From positions 62,001 through 126,000 of the forward strand of contig CAVCUL010000005.1 in the NCBI GenBank assembly GCA_963605415.1: DNA of 64,000 nucleotides. Direction: 5' to 3'. Shown here piece after piece: positions 32,529 to 41,136 of the stretch; position 1 is the stretch's first letter, and every line of letters begins with the position of its first letter. Below the pieces are notes generated by a model. The model was not told the origin of the DNA. It saw only the letters and a program-made list of their open reading frames with translations, and searched no databases. The stretch comes from CAG-217 sp963605415 (lineage in GTDB: Bacteria > Bacillota > Clostridia > Oscillospirales > Acutalibacteraceae). Position numbers and translations under genes: made by a program.

Positions 32529-32678
32529 ATGTCAATGGCAGAGAACAGCTGGCAACAGTTTGTACAAACCGGCCGTGTGGCCGATTATTTGAAATACAAG
32601 GAAGAGGAACGACAAGAGGGGCATGAACAGTACCACCAAAGGCTTAGTGATACGGGAGCAGACCACCGGGGAGAATGA
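32529..32678 (+). CDS. YqzL-like small protein
   Basis: 49-residue protein (or 47 from the ATG at 32535). The N-terminal pattern NSWQQFVQTGRVADYLKYKE matches the W-x-x-F-x-x-TG-x4-YL-x-YKE arrangement of YqzL proteins, found between era and recO in Firmicutes. The 3' part overlaps recO by 56 nt in another frame, so the C-terminal residues may be under less selection. A weak promoter TTGGCA/TAGGAT (32479-32508) may precede it. Function unknown. Confidence 0.65.
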   Translation: MSMAENSWQQFVQTGRVADYLKYKEEERQEGHEQYHQRLSDTGADHRGE

Positions 32679-33375
32679 TCGCCTGGTGACTTTGCTGACG
32701 GCGGACCACGGGCTGGTGCGTGCGTTTGTGCGGGGCGGCAAGCAGCTGAAAAATCGGCGTGCCGCCGCCACCTCTCTTTTTTGTTACGGCGAGTTTGCCC
32801 TGTACCGTGGGCGAGACGCCTATACGGTAGACAGTGCGGCACCCATTGAGGTGTTTTTTGGCCTGCGGCAGGATATTGACCGGCTGGCGGCCGCCCAGTA
32901 TTTTGCCCAGCTCAGCTACGAACTGGCGGCGGAGGAACAACCGGCGCCGGAATTACTGCGCCTGCTGCTGAACACCCTGCACCTATTGTGCAAGGGCACC
33001 AAGCCGCTGGTGCAGATCAAGGCGGTGTTTGAGCTGCGCGCCCTGTCCATCTCCGGCTATATGCCCAACATTTTGGCCTGTGCCAACTGCGGCACTTATG
33101 AAACGCCGGTGATGTACTTTGATGTGGACGGGGGCTGCATTTACTGCGAGAATTGCCCCAAGGCAGGCGCCGTGGCGGTGCCCAAGACGGTGATGACCGC
33201 CGTGCGCTACATTTGCCTGACGGAGCCGGGGCGTATCTTTGGCTTTGCCCTGGTGCCGGAGCAGATGGCGCTGCTGGGTCGGGTGACGGAGCAATACACC
33301 CTGCGGCGGCTGGACCGGCGCTTTACCACACTTGAATTTTATAAATCCCTGCAAGCCGGGGGTACGACTACATAG
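32623..33375 (+). CDS. recO: DNA repair protein RecO
   Basis: 250-residue recombination mediator that loads RecA with RecF/RecR. It has an N-terminal OB fold (GLVIREQTTGENDRLVTLLTADHGL) and a C-terminal helical part with a zinc site of the form CANCG...CIYCENC (about residues 148-174). AGAGGGG lies before the ATG at 32623. It follows era/yqzL and is followed closely by mutS2. Confidence 0.93.
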   Translation: MNSTTKGLVIREQTTGENDRLVTLLTADHGLVRAFVRGGKQLKNRRAAATSLFCYGEFALYRGRDAYTVDSAAPIEVFFGLRQDIDRLAAAQYFAQLSYELAAEEQPAPELLRLLLNTLHLLCKGTKPLVQIKAVFELRALSISGYMPNILACANCGTYETPVMYFDVDGGCIYCENCPKAGAVAVPKTVMTAVRYICLTEPGRIFGFALVPEQMALLGRVTEQYTLRRLDRRFTTLEFYKSLQAGGTTT

Positions 33376-33377
33376 CA

Positions 33378-35765
33378 ATGATGGATAAAGATATGGATAA
33401 GAATTTGCAAACCTTGGAACTGGATAAGGTGCTTGCCCTATTGGCGGAACAGACTACCTGTGACGACGCCAAAGAGGCGGCACTGGCGCTGCGCCCTGCG
33501 GCAGACCCGGGGGAGATCGCTCTCCTGCTGGATCAGACGGAGGACGCTTTTTCTATGCTGGCCCGGTTCGGCGCACCGTCCTTTGGCGGGCTGCGCAATG
33601 TAAATGGCCCGTTGCAGCGGGCGGCAGCCGGCGGGTGCCTGAATATGACGGAGCTGCTGCAAGTGGGCGACACCCTGCGGGCACTGCGTATTCTGGACGA
33701 CTGGCACGGCCATTTGGCGGGCACGCACTCGTCCCTGAATTTCTTTTTTGACGGCATTACGGTGAATAAATATTTGGAGAACCGGATCTTCACCTGCATT
33801 GTCAGCCCGGAGGAGATGGCAGACAAGGCGTCCGAGGAACTTTACGATATTCGGCGGAAGATCAAGGCCAAGGCGGCGGCTATTCGCCAGCGGCTGGACG
33901 GTATGATCCACTCCACCCATTACCAGAAATTCCTGCAAGAGCCTATCGTCACCCAGCGTGGCGGGCGCTTTGTGGTGCCGGTGAAGGCGGAGCACCGGGG
34001 CGAGGTGCCCGGGCTGGTGCACGACACCTCCTCCAGCGGCGCTACGGTGTTTATCGAACCGGCGGCGGTGGTGGACGCCAACAATGATATTAAGGTATTA
34101 GAGGGCCGGGAGCGGGAAGAGGTGCAACGCATTCTCTTTGAGCTGTCCGCAGAGGCGGGCACTTTTGCAGAGAGCGTGCGCCACAGCTATGACAGCGCCG
34201 TGCGGTTGAACCTGATTTTTGCCAAGGCACACCTGGCGTACCAAATGAAAGCCGCCCGCCCCCAGCTGAACACCGAGGGCGTAACGGATCTGAAAAATGC
34301 CCGCCACCCGTTGATCGATAAGGAGCGGGTGGTGCCGGTGCATATTACCCTGGGCACGGATTATGACACCCTGGTGATCACCGGCCCCAACACCGGCGGC
34401 AAGACGGTGACCTTAAAGACCCTGGGTCTGCTGACGGCTATGGTAGGCTGCGGGCTGCTGATCCCGGTATCGGACGGCAGCAAGCTGGCGCTGTACCGCC
34501 AAATTTTAGTGGACATTGGCGACGAACAGAGCATTGCCCAAAACTTGTCCACTTTCTCCTCCCACATGGTGAATATCATTGATATTATGGGCAAGGCGGA
34601 CGAGAACTCCCTGGTGCTGATCGACGAGTTGGGTGCCGGCACGGACCCTATCGAGGGCGCTGCGCTGGCGGTGTCTGTGATCGAATATCTACGCCAAAAG
34701 GGGGCGCACATTGCCGCTACCACCCATTATGCGGAGCTGAAAGCCTATGCGCTGGATACCCCCGGGGTCAGCAACGGCTGCTGCGAGTTTGACGTGGAGA
34801 CCCTGCGGCCCACCTATCGACTGCTGATCGGCGTGCCCGGTCGGTCCAACGCCTTTGCCATTACGGAGCACCTGGGTATGGACCCGGCGGTGGTGCAGGC
34901 GGCCAAGGAGATCGTCGGCTCGGAGAACCGGCAGTTTGAGTCTGTGCTGGAGAACCTGGAGAGCGCCCGCAAGGCCCTGGACGAGGAGCGGGCAGCGGCA
35001 GCCAAGGAGCGGCAAGAGGCAGAGCGGCTGGCAGCCAAGGCCAGAGAAGAAAAATCCAAGATCGACACCCTGCGGGATCGAGAACTGGACAAGGCCAAGC
35101 GAGAGGCCGAGCAGCTGGTAGAGGCCGCCAAGCGCACTTCCTCGGACTTTCTGCTCCAGCTGGAGAAGCTGAAGAAAGAGCAGACCGCCACCAACGCCAC
35201 GGAACTGGCTCGCAAGACCCGGCGAGAGATCAAAAACCGCCTGGGCGAACTGGACGATATTGTGAACCCCAACCGGCTGAACACCGATTGGGACACGGAT
35301 TATAAGTTGCCCCGCCCCTTGCAGGTAGGGGACCATGTGCTTATCAAGGGCATTGGCGAGGGCGATGTGCTGGAACTGGGCAGCAAGATCCTGGTGTCCT
35401 CCGGTATGCTGAAAACCCGAGTAAAGCCGGCGGACCTGCGCCTGCTGCCGCCGAACAAGAAGAAAGTGCCTGCCACCGGCCAGCGCACCCTGCGGCGCAC
35501 CACTTCCCGGGCAGACGCGGATGTGAAGACCGAGCTGGATCTGCGGGGCCAGACAGTGGAGGAGGCCCTGGGCAACCTGGGTCTGTTTATTGACAAGTGC
35601 GTGCTCAATAACATATCCGAGGTGCGTATTATCCACGGCAAAGGCACCGGCGCGCTGCGTGCCGCCGTGCAGGAAGAACTGCGCCACCACCCCAATGTGG
35701 CGGAGTACCGGCTGGGGGTGTACGGTGAGGGCGAGAACGGCGTGACCATTGCCAAACTCAAGTAG
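33378..35765 (+). CDS. mutS2: Endonuclease MutS2
   Basis: 795-residue MutS2. It has a MutS core helical region, an ATPase domain with Walker A GPNTGGKTVTLKT (about 333-345) and signature ST/D-loop LVLIDELGAGTDPIEGAAL, a long coiled coil (about 515-630, rich in E/K/A/R), and a C-terminal Smr nuclease domain with ELDLRGQTVEEAL and IHGKGTGALR. It limits recombination and, in B. subtilis, splits collided ribosomes. It begins two bases after the recO stop, with two ATG codons in a row (33378, 33381). No strong binding site is seen, so coupling to recO is likely. A terminator follows. Confidence 0.95.
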   Translation: MMDKDMDKNLQTLELDKVLALLAEQTTCDDAKEAALALRPAADPGEIALLLDQTEDAFSMLARFGAPSFGGLRNVNGPLQRAAAGGCLNMTELLQVGDTLRALRILDDWHGHLAGTHSSLNFFFDGITVNKYLENRIFTCIVSPEEMADKASEELYDIRRKIKAKAAAIRQRLDGMIHSTHYQKFLQEPIVTQRGGRFVVPVKAEHRGEVPGLVHDTSSSGATVFIEPAAVVDANNDIKVLEGREREEVQRILFELSAEAGTFAESVRHSYDSAVRLNLIFAKAHLAYQMKAARPQLNTEGVTDLKNARHPLIDKERVVPVHITLGTDYDTLVITGPNTGGKTVTLKTLGLLTAMVGCGLLIPVSDGSKLALYRQILVDIGDEQSIAQNLSTFSSHMVNIIDIMGKADENSLVLIDELGAGTDPIEGAALAVSVIEYLRQKGAHIAATTHYAELKAYALDTPGVSNGCCEFDVETLRPTYRLLIGVPGRSNAFAITEHLGMDPAVVQAAKEIVGSENRQFESVLENLESARKALDEERAAAAKERQEAERLAAKAREEKSKIDTLRDRELDKAKREAEQLVEAAKRTSSDFLLQLEKLKKEQTATNATELARKTRREIKNRLGELDDIVNPNRLNTDWDTDYKLPRPLQVGDHVLIKGIGEGDVLELGSKILVSSGMLKTRVKPADLRLLPPNKKKVPATGQRTLRRTTSRADADVKTELDLRGQTVEEALGNLGLFIDKCVLNNISEVRIIHGKGTGALRAAVQEELRHHPNVAEYRLGVYGEGENGVTIAKLK

Positions 35766-35801
35766 CCCTTATATATAAACATACTATAATATAGCAATCT
35801 G

Positions 35802-35844
35802 CACAGCGTTTGAGCCGTTCGGCTCCGGCGCTGTGTATTTTTTA
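35802..35844 (+). terminator. Terminator after mutS2
   Basis: Outer arms CACAGCG and CGCTGTG, with an inner hairpin GAGCC/GGCTC, followed by TATTTTTTATT. Confidence 0.82.
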
Positions 35845-35845
35845 T

Positions 35846-36101
35846 TGGTACGGTGTCGCATAACTTTTGCCGCCAAAAATTAAATTTTTGAAAAATCCGG
35901 TAAAAGGGACTCGACGGAAAATTTCCACGGCGCGGGGCGTTTCCTACAAAATATAGAGTGCGGCAACTATATCTTGTGGTGCGGCAGGGGAGCAGCACCA
36001 AAAAGTCGGCGGTTTTCCTTTGGTGATTTTTACAAAAATGGGGCCGGATTTTCTGTTATTTTGCACAATGAAAAAAATTCCAAAGAACTTCAAAAAAAGC
36101 C
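35846..36101 (+). other. Non-coding, AT-rich stretch upstream of the S10 operon
   Basis: About 250 bp with no credible gene on either strand. It contains a short palindrome CAAAAATTaAATTTTTG (35874-35890) and A/T tracts close to the -35 box that could act as an UP element for the ribosomal promoter. Nothing else was recognised. Confidence 0.5.
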
Positions 36102-36174
36102 TTGACAGCAGGGGTTCTATATAATATAATATTGCCTGCGTGTGATTGGGCGTATTATATATATAATATATAGA
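36102..36174 (+). promoter_or_regulatory. Tandem promoters of the S10 ribosomal operon
   Basis: P1 is a perfect TTGACA (36102-36107), 17-bp spacer, TATAAT (36125-36130). A second, weaker set is TTGGGC (36146-36151), 17-bp spacer, TATAGA (36169-36174). A 16-bp AT palindrome TATTATATATATAATA lies at 36153-36168 inside the P2 spacer. Confidence 0.85.
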
Positions 36175-36462
36175 CACCGCAACACACAACCAGATATGCG
36201 TTGATGCCGGAGGTTGCGCTCCTACCCAGAGCGGTAATTTCGGCGGAGTATGTCCGATTTCAAACCGGGCGAAACGAATCATTGTACGACGCGGACTGTA
36301 AGGGTCCCTGCAGAGCGTGACTTGCGAACGCGCTGTGCACCGTGTAACCGTGCCCGAATGAACTGCCTTCATTCGGCTTTATTTACGGTAAGGGTTGAAA
36401 CACACGGGTGGGTAGTCAAACAGTGGTTGCTCGCACCATCAAAATTCATGGAGGAATTTCAC
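36175..36462 (+). promoter_or_regulatory. Long untranslated leader of the S10 operon
   Basis: About 290 nt between the promoters and rpsJ. It has a stem of arms CAGAGCGT and ACGCGCTG (about 36310-36337, one mismatch) and a terminator-like hairpin CCGAATGA (36354-36361) with TCATTCGG (36369-36376) followed by CTTTATTT. Such a leader could allow attenuation by a ribosomal protein encoded downstream. It is not one I can assign to a known leader class. Confidence 0.55.
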
Positions 36463-36777
36463 ATGGCAGCAAGTAAAGTTAAGATCCGCATCAGACTGAA
36501 GGGCTATGACCACAACCTGGTGGACCAGGCTGCGGAGAAGATCGTGGACACCGCAAAGCGCACCGGCGCTCAGGTGAGCGGTCCCATCCCGCTTCCCACC
36601 GAGAAGGAAGTGGTTACCATCCTGCGCGCTGTACACAAGTATAAGGACAGCCGTGAGCAGTTTGAGCAGAGAACACACAAGAGACTCATCGACATTCTCA
36701 GACCTTCCAACAAGACCGTGGAAGCGCTGACAAGTCTTGAGCTCCCGGCAGGCGTTGAGATCGAGATCAAGCTCTAA
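36463..36777 (+). CDS. rpsJ: 30S ribosomal protein S10
   Basis: 104 residues, standard length. Recognised by VKIRIRLKGYDHNLVDQAAEKIV and the C-terminal KRLIDILRPSNKTVEAL. The ATG at 36463 follows GGAGGA with good spacing. The frame stays open upstream to 36250 but encodes nothing S10-like, so that extension is rejected. First gene of the S10-spc-alpha supercluster; also acts as NusE in antitermination. Confidence 0.98.
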   Translation: MAASKVKIRIRLKGYDHNLVDQAAEKIVDTAKRTGAQVSGPIPLPTEKEVVTILRAVHKYKDSREQFEQRTHKRLIDILRPSNKTVEALTSLELPAGVEIEIKL

Positions 36778-36853
36778 TTGAACTGAACACAGATCACAAC
36801 CCGGTCGAGGTCATGTTGGGGAGACCCAACCAATAACCAAAGGAGGAATAAAC

Positions 36854-37486
36854 ATGAAGAAAGGTCTTATCGGTAAGAAAATCGGCATGACCCAGGTCTT
36901 CGACGAACAGGGTCACGCGATCCCTGTGACCGTTGTAGAGGCCGGTCCTTGCACGATCACCCAGAAGAAGACAGTGGAGAACGACGGCTACGAGGCCATT
37001 CAGGTGGGCTTTGGCGATGTGAAGATCACACGCGTAAACAAGCCCATGAAGGGTCATTTTGACAAAGCCGATGTGGCTCCCAAAAAGACACTGAAGGAAT
37101 TTCGTCTGGACGACATTTCCGCAATGAATGTAGGTGACATCCTGAAGGCCGATATTTTCGCTCCCGGCGAAAAGATCGATGTGAAGGGCACCAGCAAGGG
37201 TAAGGGCACCGCAGGCGCCATCAAGCGCTGGAACTTCTCTCGTCTGAGAATGAGCCACGGTACCGGCCCCAACGCTCGTCACGCCGGTTCTTTGGGTGCC
37301 TGCTCCAGCCCCTCTCGCGTATTCAAGGGCAAGAAGATGGCAGGTCACCTGGGTCACGAGACCGTAACCGTTCAAAACCTCGAGGTTGTTAAGGTAGACG
37401 CCGAGAATAACCTCATCGCCATCAAGGGCGCTGTTCCCGGCCCCAAGGGCGGCATTGTTGTCATCGCTGACGCAGTGAAAGCTTAA
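36854..37486 (+). CDS. rplC: 50S ribosomal protein L3
   Basis: 210 residues. The start MKKGLIGKKIGMTQVFDEQG, and the central KGKGTAGAIKRW loop that reaches toward the peptidyl transferase centre, are clear. A strong AAAGGAGG binding site precedes the ATG. 76 bp separate it from rpsJ; it lies directly before rplD. Confidence 0.98.
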   Translation: MKKGLIGKKIGMTQVFDEQGHAIPVTVVEAGPCTITQKKTVENDGYEAIQVGFGDVKITRVNKPMKGHFDKADVAPKKTLKEFRLDDISAMNVGDILKADIFAPGEKIDVKGTSKGKGTAGAIKRWNFSRLRMSHGTGPNARHAGSLGACSSPSRVFKGKKMAGHLGHETVTVQNLEVVKVDAENNLIAIKGAVPGPKGGIVVIADAVKA

Positions 37487-37503
37487 CGAAAGGAGAGATT
37501 AAA

Positions 37504-38127
37504 ATGGCACAGGTTCAGGTTTATAACCAGGAAGGTAAGAAAACTTCTAAATTGGAACTTGCAGATTCCGTTTTCGCCATTGAGCCGAACGAATCCGCAA
37601 TGCATCTTGCAGTGGTCAGCTATCTGGCTAACCAGCGTCAGGGCACACAGTCAACTCTCACTCGTTCTGAGGTCAGCGGCGGCGGTGCAAAGCCCTGGAG
37701 ACAGAAAGGCACCGGTCGTGCCCGTCAGGGTTCTACCAGAAGTCCTCAGTGGACTCACGGCGGTATTGCTCTCGGCCCGAAGCCCAGAACATACGGCATC
37801 AGCATCAACAAGAAGGTGCGCAGACTGGCTATGAAGTCCGCGCTGTCCAGCAAGGTTGCTGCTGAGGAGATGATGGTAGTCAACAAAGTAGAACTGGAAG
37901 ACATTAAGACCAAGGCTATGGTCGAGATGCTCACCAAGCTGAAGACTGCTAAGAAGACCCTGATCGTCACCGCAGATAAGGACGAGAAGATTTATAAGAG
38001 CGCACGGAACATCGCCGGCGTTAAGGTTGTGACCGTCAACACCCTTTGTGTGTATGACATCCTCAACTGCGACAGCTTTGTTGTTCTGAAGGACGCCGCC
38101 AAGAAGATCGAGGAGGTATATGCATAA
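37504..38127 (+). CDS. rplD: 50S ribosomal protein L4
   Basis: 207 residues with the conserved extended loop KPWRQKGTGRARQGSTRSPQWTHGG that lines the exit tunnel. In enteric bacteria L4 represses its own operon; whether it acts on the leader here is unknown. The stop overlaps the rplW start by one base (TAATG). Confidence 0.98.
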   Translation: MAQVQVYNQEGKKTSKLELADSVFAIEPNESAMHLAVVSYLANQRQGTQSTLTRSEVSGGGAKPWRQKGTGRARQGSTRSPQWTHGGIALGPKPRTYGISINKKVRRLAMKSALSSKVAAEEMMVVNKVELEDIKTKAMVEMLTKLKTAKKTLIVTADKDEKIYKSARNIAGVKVVTVNTLCVYDILNCDSFVVLKDAAKKIEEVYA

Positions 38128-38423
38128 TGAAAGCTGCACAGGACATTATCATTAAGCCGATCATTACGGAAGAGTCCATGACCGGCATCATGATGAAGAA
38201 ATATACCTTCAAAGTTGCCAAAGACGCCGGCAAGATCGAGATCAAGAAGGCGGTTGAGGAACTGTTCCCCGGCACCAAGGTGAAGAAAGTGAACACCCTG
38301 AATGTAAGAGGTCAGAAGCGCCGCCAGGGCGCCAATGTGGGTTACACCCCCTCTTGGAAGAAGGCCGTGGTCACCCTCACCGAGGACTCCAAGGAGATCG
38401 AGTTCTTCAACGATATGATGTAA
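38127..38423 (+). CDS. rplW: 50S ribosomal protein L23
   Basis: 98 residues. Recognised by DIIIKPIITEESM and the KVKKVNTLNVRGQKRR region. It forms the docking site at the tunnel exit for trigger factor and SRP. Translationally coupled to rplD. A 106-bp gap containing a hairpin follows before rplB. Confidence 0.97.
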   Translation: MKAAQDIIIKPIITEESMTGIMMKKYTFKVAKDAGKIEIKKAVEELFPGTKVKKVNTLNVRGQKRRQGANVGYTPSWKKAVVTLTEDSKEIEFFNDMM

Positions 38424-38482
38424 TCTCTTATACATTATATATACAAACACTAAGACAACCATGATTTCGGGTGATGAGGTAT

Positions 38483-38500
38483 GAAAGGAGCCATCCTTTC
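38483..38500 (+). promoter_or_regulatory. Hairpin between rplW and rplB
   Basis: Arms GAAAGGA (38483-38489) and TCCTTTC (38494-38500) with loop GCCA. The 3' arm is complementary to Shine-Dalgarno-like sequence, including the rplB site GGAAAGGAG at 38513-38521, so it could modulate rplB translation. No T-run, so not a terminator. Confidence 0.4.
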
Positions 38501-38529
38501 GCAAAGTTATCCGGAAAGGAGAAATAAGA

Positions 38530-39363
38530 ATGGCAATCAAAACTTATAAGCCGACTACGCCGTCCAGACGGAATATGTCGGTTACCGATTACTCTTCTCT
38601 GTCCAAGGTTGCTCCGGAGCGTTCTCTGCTTCAGCCGCTGAACAAAAAGTCCGGCCGCAACTCCTACGGCAGAATTACCGTTCGTCATCGTGGCGGCGGT
38701 AACAGAAAAAAATACCGTGTGATCGACTTCAAGCGCAACAAGTTCGATGTTCCCGCTGAGGTCAAGACCATTGAGTATGATCCCAACAGAAGTGCACACA
38801 TCGCTCTCATTCAGTATGAGGACGGCGTGAAGAGCTACATCACCGCTCCCGAGGGCCTGAAGGTAGGCGATACCGTGGTAGCCGGTACGGATGTAGACAT
38901 CGTGGCCGGTAACGCACTGCCGCTGCAGAACATTCCCGTTGGTACTATGGTACACAATGTGGAGTTGTATCCCGGCAACGGCGCTCAGCTGGCTCGCTCC
39001 GCCGGTAACGGCGCACAGCTGATGGCTCTGGAAGGTCCGTACGCACTGCTGCGTCTGCCCTCCGGCGAGCTGCGCAATGTGCCCTGCACCTGCATGGCAA
39101 CCATTGGTGTGGTTGGCAACGCCGATCACGCAAATGTGAAGATCGGTAAGGCCGGTCGTAAGCGCAATATGGGTATCCGTCCCACCGTTCGCGGTTCTGT
39201 AATGAACCCCAACGACCACCCGCACGGTGGTGGTGAGGGTAAGTCCCCCATCGGCCGTCCCGGTCCTTGCACCCCTTGGGGCAAGCCTGCTCTGGGTTAT
39301 AAGACCCGCAGCAAGAAGAAAAAGTCTGACAAGATGATCGTTCGCCGTCGCAACGGTAAATAA
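38530..39363 (+). CDS. rplB: 50S ribosomal protein L2
   Basis: 277 residues. Conserved features: KSGRNSYGRITVRHRGGGNRKKYR-type core and the C-terminal RGSVMNPNDHPHGGGEG loop containing the histidine important for the peptidyl transferase centre. GGAAAGGAG precedes the ATG. Confidence 0.98.
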   Translation: MAIKTYKPTTPSRRNMSVTDYSSLSKVAPERSLLQPLNKKSGRNSYGRITVRHRGGGNRKKYRVIDFKRNKFDVPAEVKTIEYDPNRSAHIALIQYEDGVKSYITAPEGLKVGDTVVAGTDVDIVAGNALPLQNIPVGTMVHNVELYPGNGAQLARSAGNGAQLMALEGPYALLRLPSGELRNVPCTCMATIGVVGNADHANVKIGKAGRKRNMGIRPTVRGSVMNPNDHPHGGGEGKSPIGRPGPCTPWGKPALGYKTRSKKKKSDKMIVRRRNGK

Positions 39364-39382
39364 GAAGAAAGGAGAAGATTAA

Positions 39383-39655
39383 ATGAGTAGAAGTGCCAAG
39401 AAGGGCTTTTATGTTGAAGAAAGCCTGTTCAAAAAGGTTGAAGCCCTGAACGCTAAGGGCGACAAGCAGGTTATCAAAACCTGGTCCAGAAGTTCCACAA
39501 TCTTCCCTGAATTCGTAGGTCATACCTTTGCTGTTCACGACGGAAGAAAGCATGTACCGGTCTATGTGACCGAGGACATGGTCGGCCATAAGCTGGGTGA
39601 GTTCGCGCCCACCAGAACATTTAGAGGCCACGCAGGCTCCAAGTCATCTAAGTAA
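39383..39655 (+). CDS. rpsS: 30S ribosomal protein S19
   Basis: 90 residues. Recognised by MSRSAKKGFYVEESLFKKV and by KTWSRSSTIFPEFVGHTFAVHDGRKHVPVYV. It contacts S13 in the 30S head. AAGGAGA lies upstream; 19 bp after rplB. Confidence 0.98.
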   Translation: MSRSAKKGFYVEESLFKKVEALNAKGDKQVIKTWSRSSTIFPEFVGHTFAVHDGRKHVPVYVTEDMVGHKLGEFAPTRTFRGHAGSKSSK

Positions 39656-39673
39656 TCGGAAAGGAGATTTATT

Positions 39674-40012
39674 ATGGAAGCTACAGCAAAAGCAACGTAC
39701 GTCCGTATCTCTCCCAGAAAGGTTCAGATCGTACTTGATTTAATCAGAAAGCAGCCTGCCGACAAGGCCATGGCGATTCTGCAATACACCCCCAAAGCCG
39801 CTTGTGAGCCTGTGATGAAGGTGCTCAAGTCCGCTATGGCGAATGCAGAGAATAACAACAATATGGATGTTTCCCGTCTGTATGTGAGCGACTGCAATGT
39901 AGGTGCCGGCCCCACTCTGAAGAGAATTCAGGCCAGAGCCCAGGGCAGAGCTTACAGAATCAACAAGAGAACATCTCACATCACCATTACCGTCAAGGAA
40001 ATGGAAGACTAA
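39674..40012 (+). CDS. rplV: 50S ribosomal protein L22
   Basis: 112 residues. The N-terminal YVRISPRKVQIVLDLIRKQP and the C-terminal beta hairpin (GPTLKRIQARAQGRAYRINKRTSHI) that reaches into the exit tunnel are clear. Short 18-bp gap from rpsS with AAAGGAG. Confidence 0.98.
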   Translation: MEATAKATYVRISPRKVQIVLDLIRKQPADKAMAILQYTPKAACEPVMKVLKSAMANAENNNNMDVSRLYVSDCNVGAGPTLKRIQARAQGRAYRINKRTSHITITVKEMED

Positions 40013-40030
40013 GCGAGGAGGAAGAGTTAA

Positions 40031-40714
40031 ATGGGACAGAAATGTAATCCTACCGGTCTCAGAATCGGTGTCATTAAAAACTGGGACTCCCGCTGGTACG
40101 CAAAGAAGGGCGAGTTCGGCGATACTCTTGTAGAGGACTACAAGCTGCGTAAGTATCTGCTGGAGACCCTTTCCGGCGCAGGTGTTCCCAAGGTGGAGAT
40201 CGAGCGTGACGCAAAGCGCGTGCGCATCAACATCCACTGCGCAAAGCCCGGTATGGTGATCGGTAAGCAGGGTGCGGAGATCGAAAAGCTCAGAGTGCTG
40301 TGCGCCAAGAAGCTGGGCAAAGAGCTGAACGAAGTGTACATCAACATCGTTGAGATCAAGCAGCCCGACCTGAATGCAACCCTGGTTGCACAGAACGTGG
40401 CCAGCCAGCTGGAGCGGCGTGTATCTTTCCGCCGTGCTGTAAAGGGCGCTATCCGCAACACCATGCGTTTGGGCGCTCGCGGTATTAAGATCCAGGTTAG
40501 CGGCCGTGTAGGCGGTGCTGAGATCGCCCGTACCGAGACCTATAAAGAGGGTACCATCCCGCTGCAGACTATCCGTGCAGACATTGACTACGGTCTGGTC
40601 GAGGCAAAGACCACTTACGGCCGTATCGGTGTAAAGGTTTGGATCTACCAGGGTGAGGTTCTTCACGAGTCTCGCAATAAGAGAAGAAATCGTCGGGAAG
40701 GAGGAAATCAATAA
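40031..40714 (+). CDS. rpsC: 30S ribosomal protein S3
   Basis: 227 residues. N-terminal MGQKCNPTGLRIGVIKNWDSRWYA, KH domain with GMVIGKQGAEIEKL, and C-terminal domain with GRVGGAEIART. It binds mRNA at the entry side. The stop overlaps the rplP start by one base. Confidence 0.98.
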   Translation: MGQKCNPTGLRIGVIKNWDSRWYAKKGEFGDTLVEDYKLRKYLLETLSGAGVPKVEIERDAKRVRINIHCAKPGMVIGKQGAEIEKLRVLCAKKLGKELNEVYINIVEIKQPDLNATLVAQNVASQLERRVSFRRAVKGAIRNTMRLGARGIKIQVSGRVGGAEIARTETYKEGTIPLQTIRADIDYGLVEAKTTYGRIGVKVWIYQGEVLHESRNKRRNRREGGNQ

Positions 40715-41136
40715 TGCTGTTACCTAAGCGCGTAAAGCACCGCAAACAGCACAGAGGTCGTATGACCGGTGCAGCTACCCGCGGCAATAAAGTTACTTAC
40801 GGTGAGTTCGGTCTGATGACCACAGAGCCTGCATGGATTACTGCGGCTCAGATTGAGGCTGCCCGTATCGCTATGACCCGTTACACCAAGCGTGGCGGTC
40901 AGGTATGGATTAAGATTTTCCCCGACAAGCCCATTACCGCTCGTCCTGCTGATACCCGAATGGGTAAAGGTAAAGGTAACGTGGATTACTGGGTAGCCGT
41001 GGTTAAGCCCGGTCGCGTGATGTTTGAGCTGGGCGGCGTTGAGGAGTCTGTGGCTCGCGAGGCTATGCGTCTTGCTGCCAACAAGCTCCCCGTAAAATGC
41101 AAGTTTGTTAAGAAAGAGGGAGGCGAGCAGGAATGA
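40714..41136 (+). CDS. rplP: 50S ribosomal protein L16
   Basis: 140 residues. Starts MLLPKRVKHRKQHRGRMTG and contains WIKIFPDKPITARPADTRMGKGKG, typical of L16 near the A-site tRNA. The ATG overlaps rpsC and the stop overlaps rpmC (ATGA), so three genes are coupled. Confidence 0.98.
   Translation: MLLPKRVKHRKQHRGRMTGAATRGNKVTYGEFGLMTTEPAWITAAQIEAARIAMTRYTKRGGQVWIKIFPDKPITARPADTRMGKGKGNVDYWVAVVKPGRVMFELGGVEESVAREAMRLAANKLPVKCKFVKKEGGEQE

Noticed and set aside
36153..36168. AT palindrome TATTATATATATAATA as a repressor operator
   Set aside because: Low-complexity AT alternation in a strong promoter region occurs by chance and through -10 box composition; no evidence of a specific regulator.
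35944..36372. Minus-strand frame over the S10 promoter and leader
   Set aside because: It would overlap the strongest promoter in the window, has unusual composition, and no homologous motif. The region is better explained as regulatory.
36250..36462. In-frame N-terminal extension of S10
   Set aside because: S10 has a fixed length of about 102-104 residues, a strong ribosome site precedes the ATG at 36463, and the extension overlaps leader hairpins.
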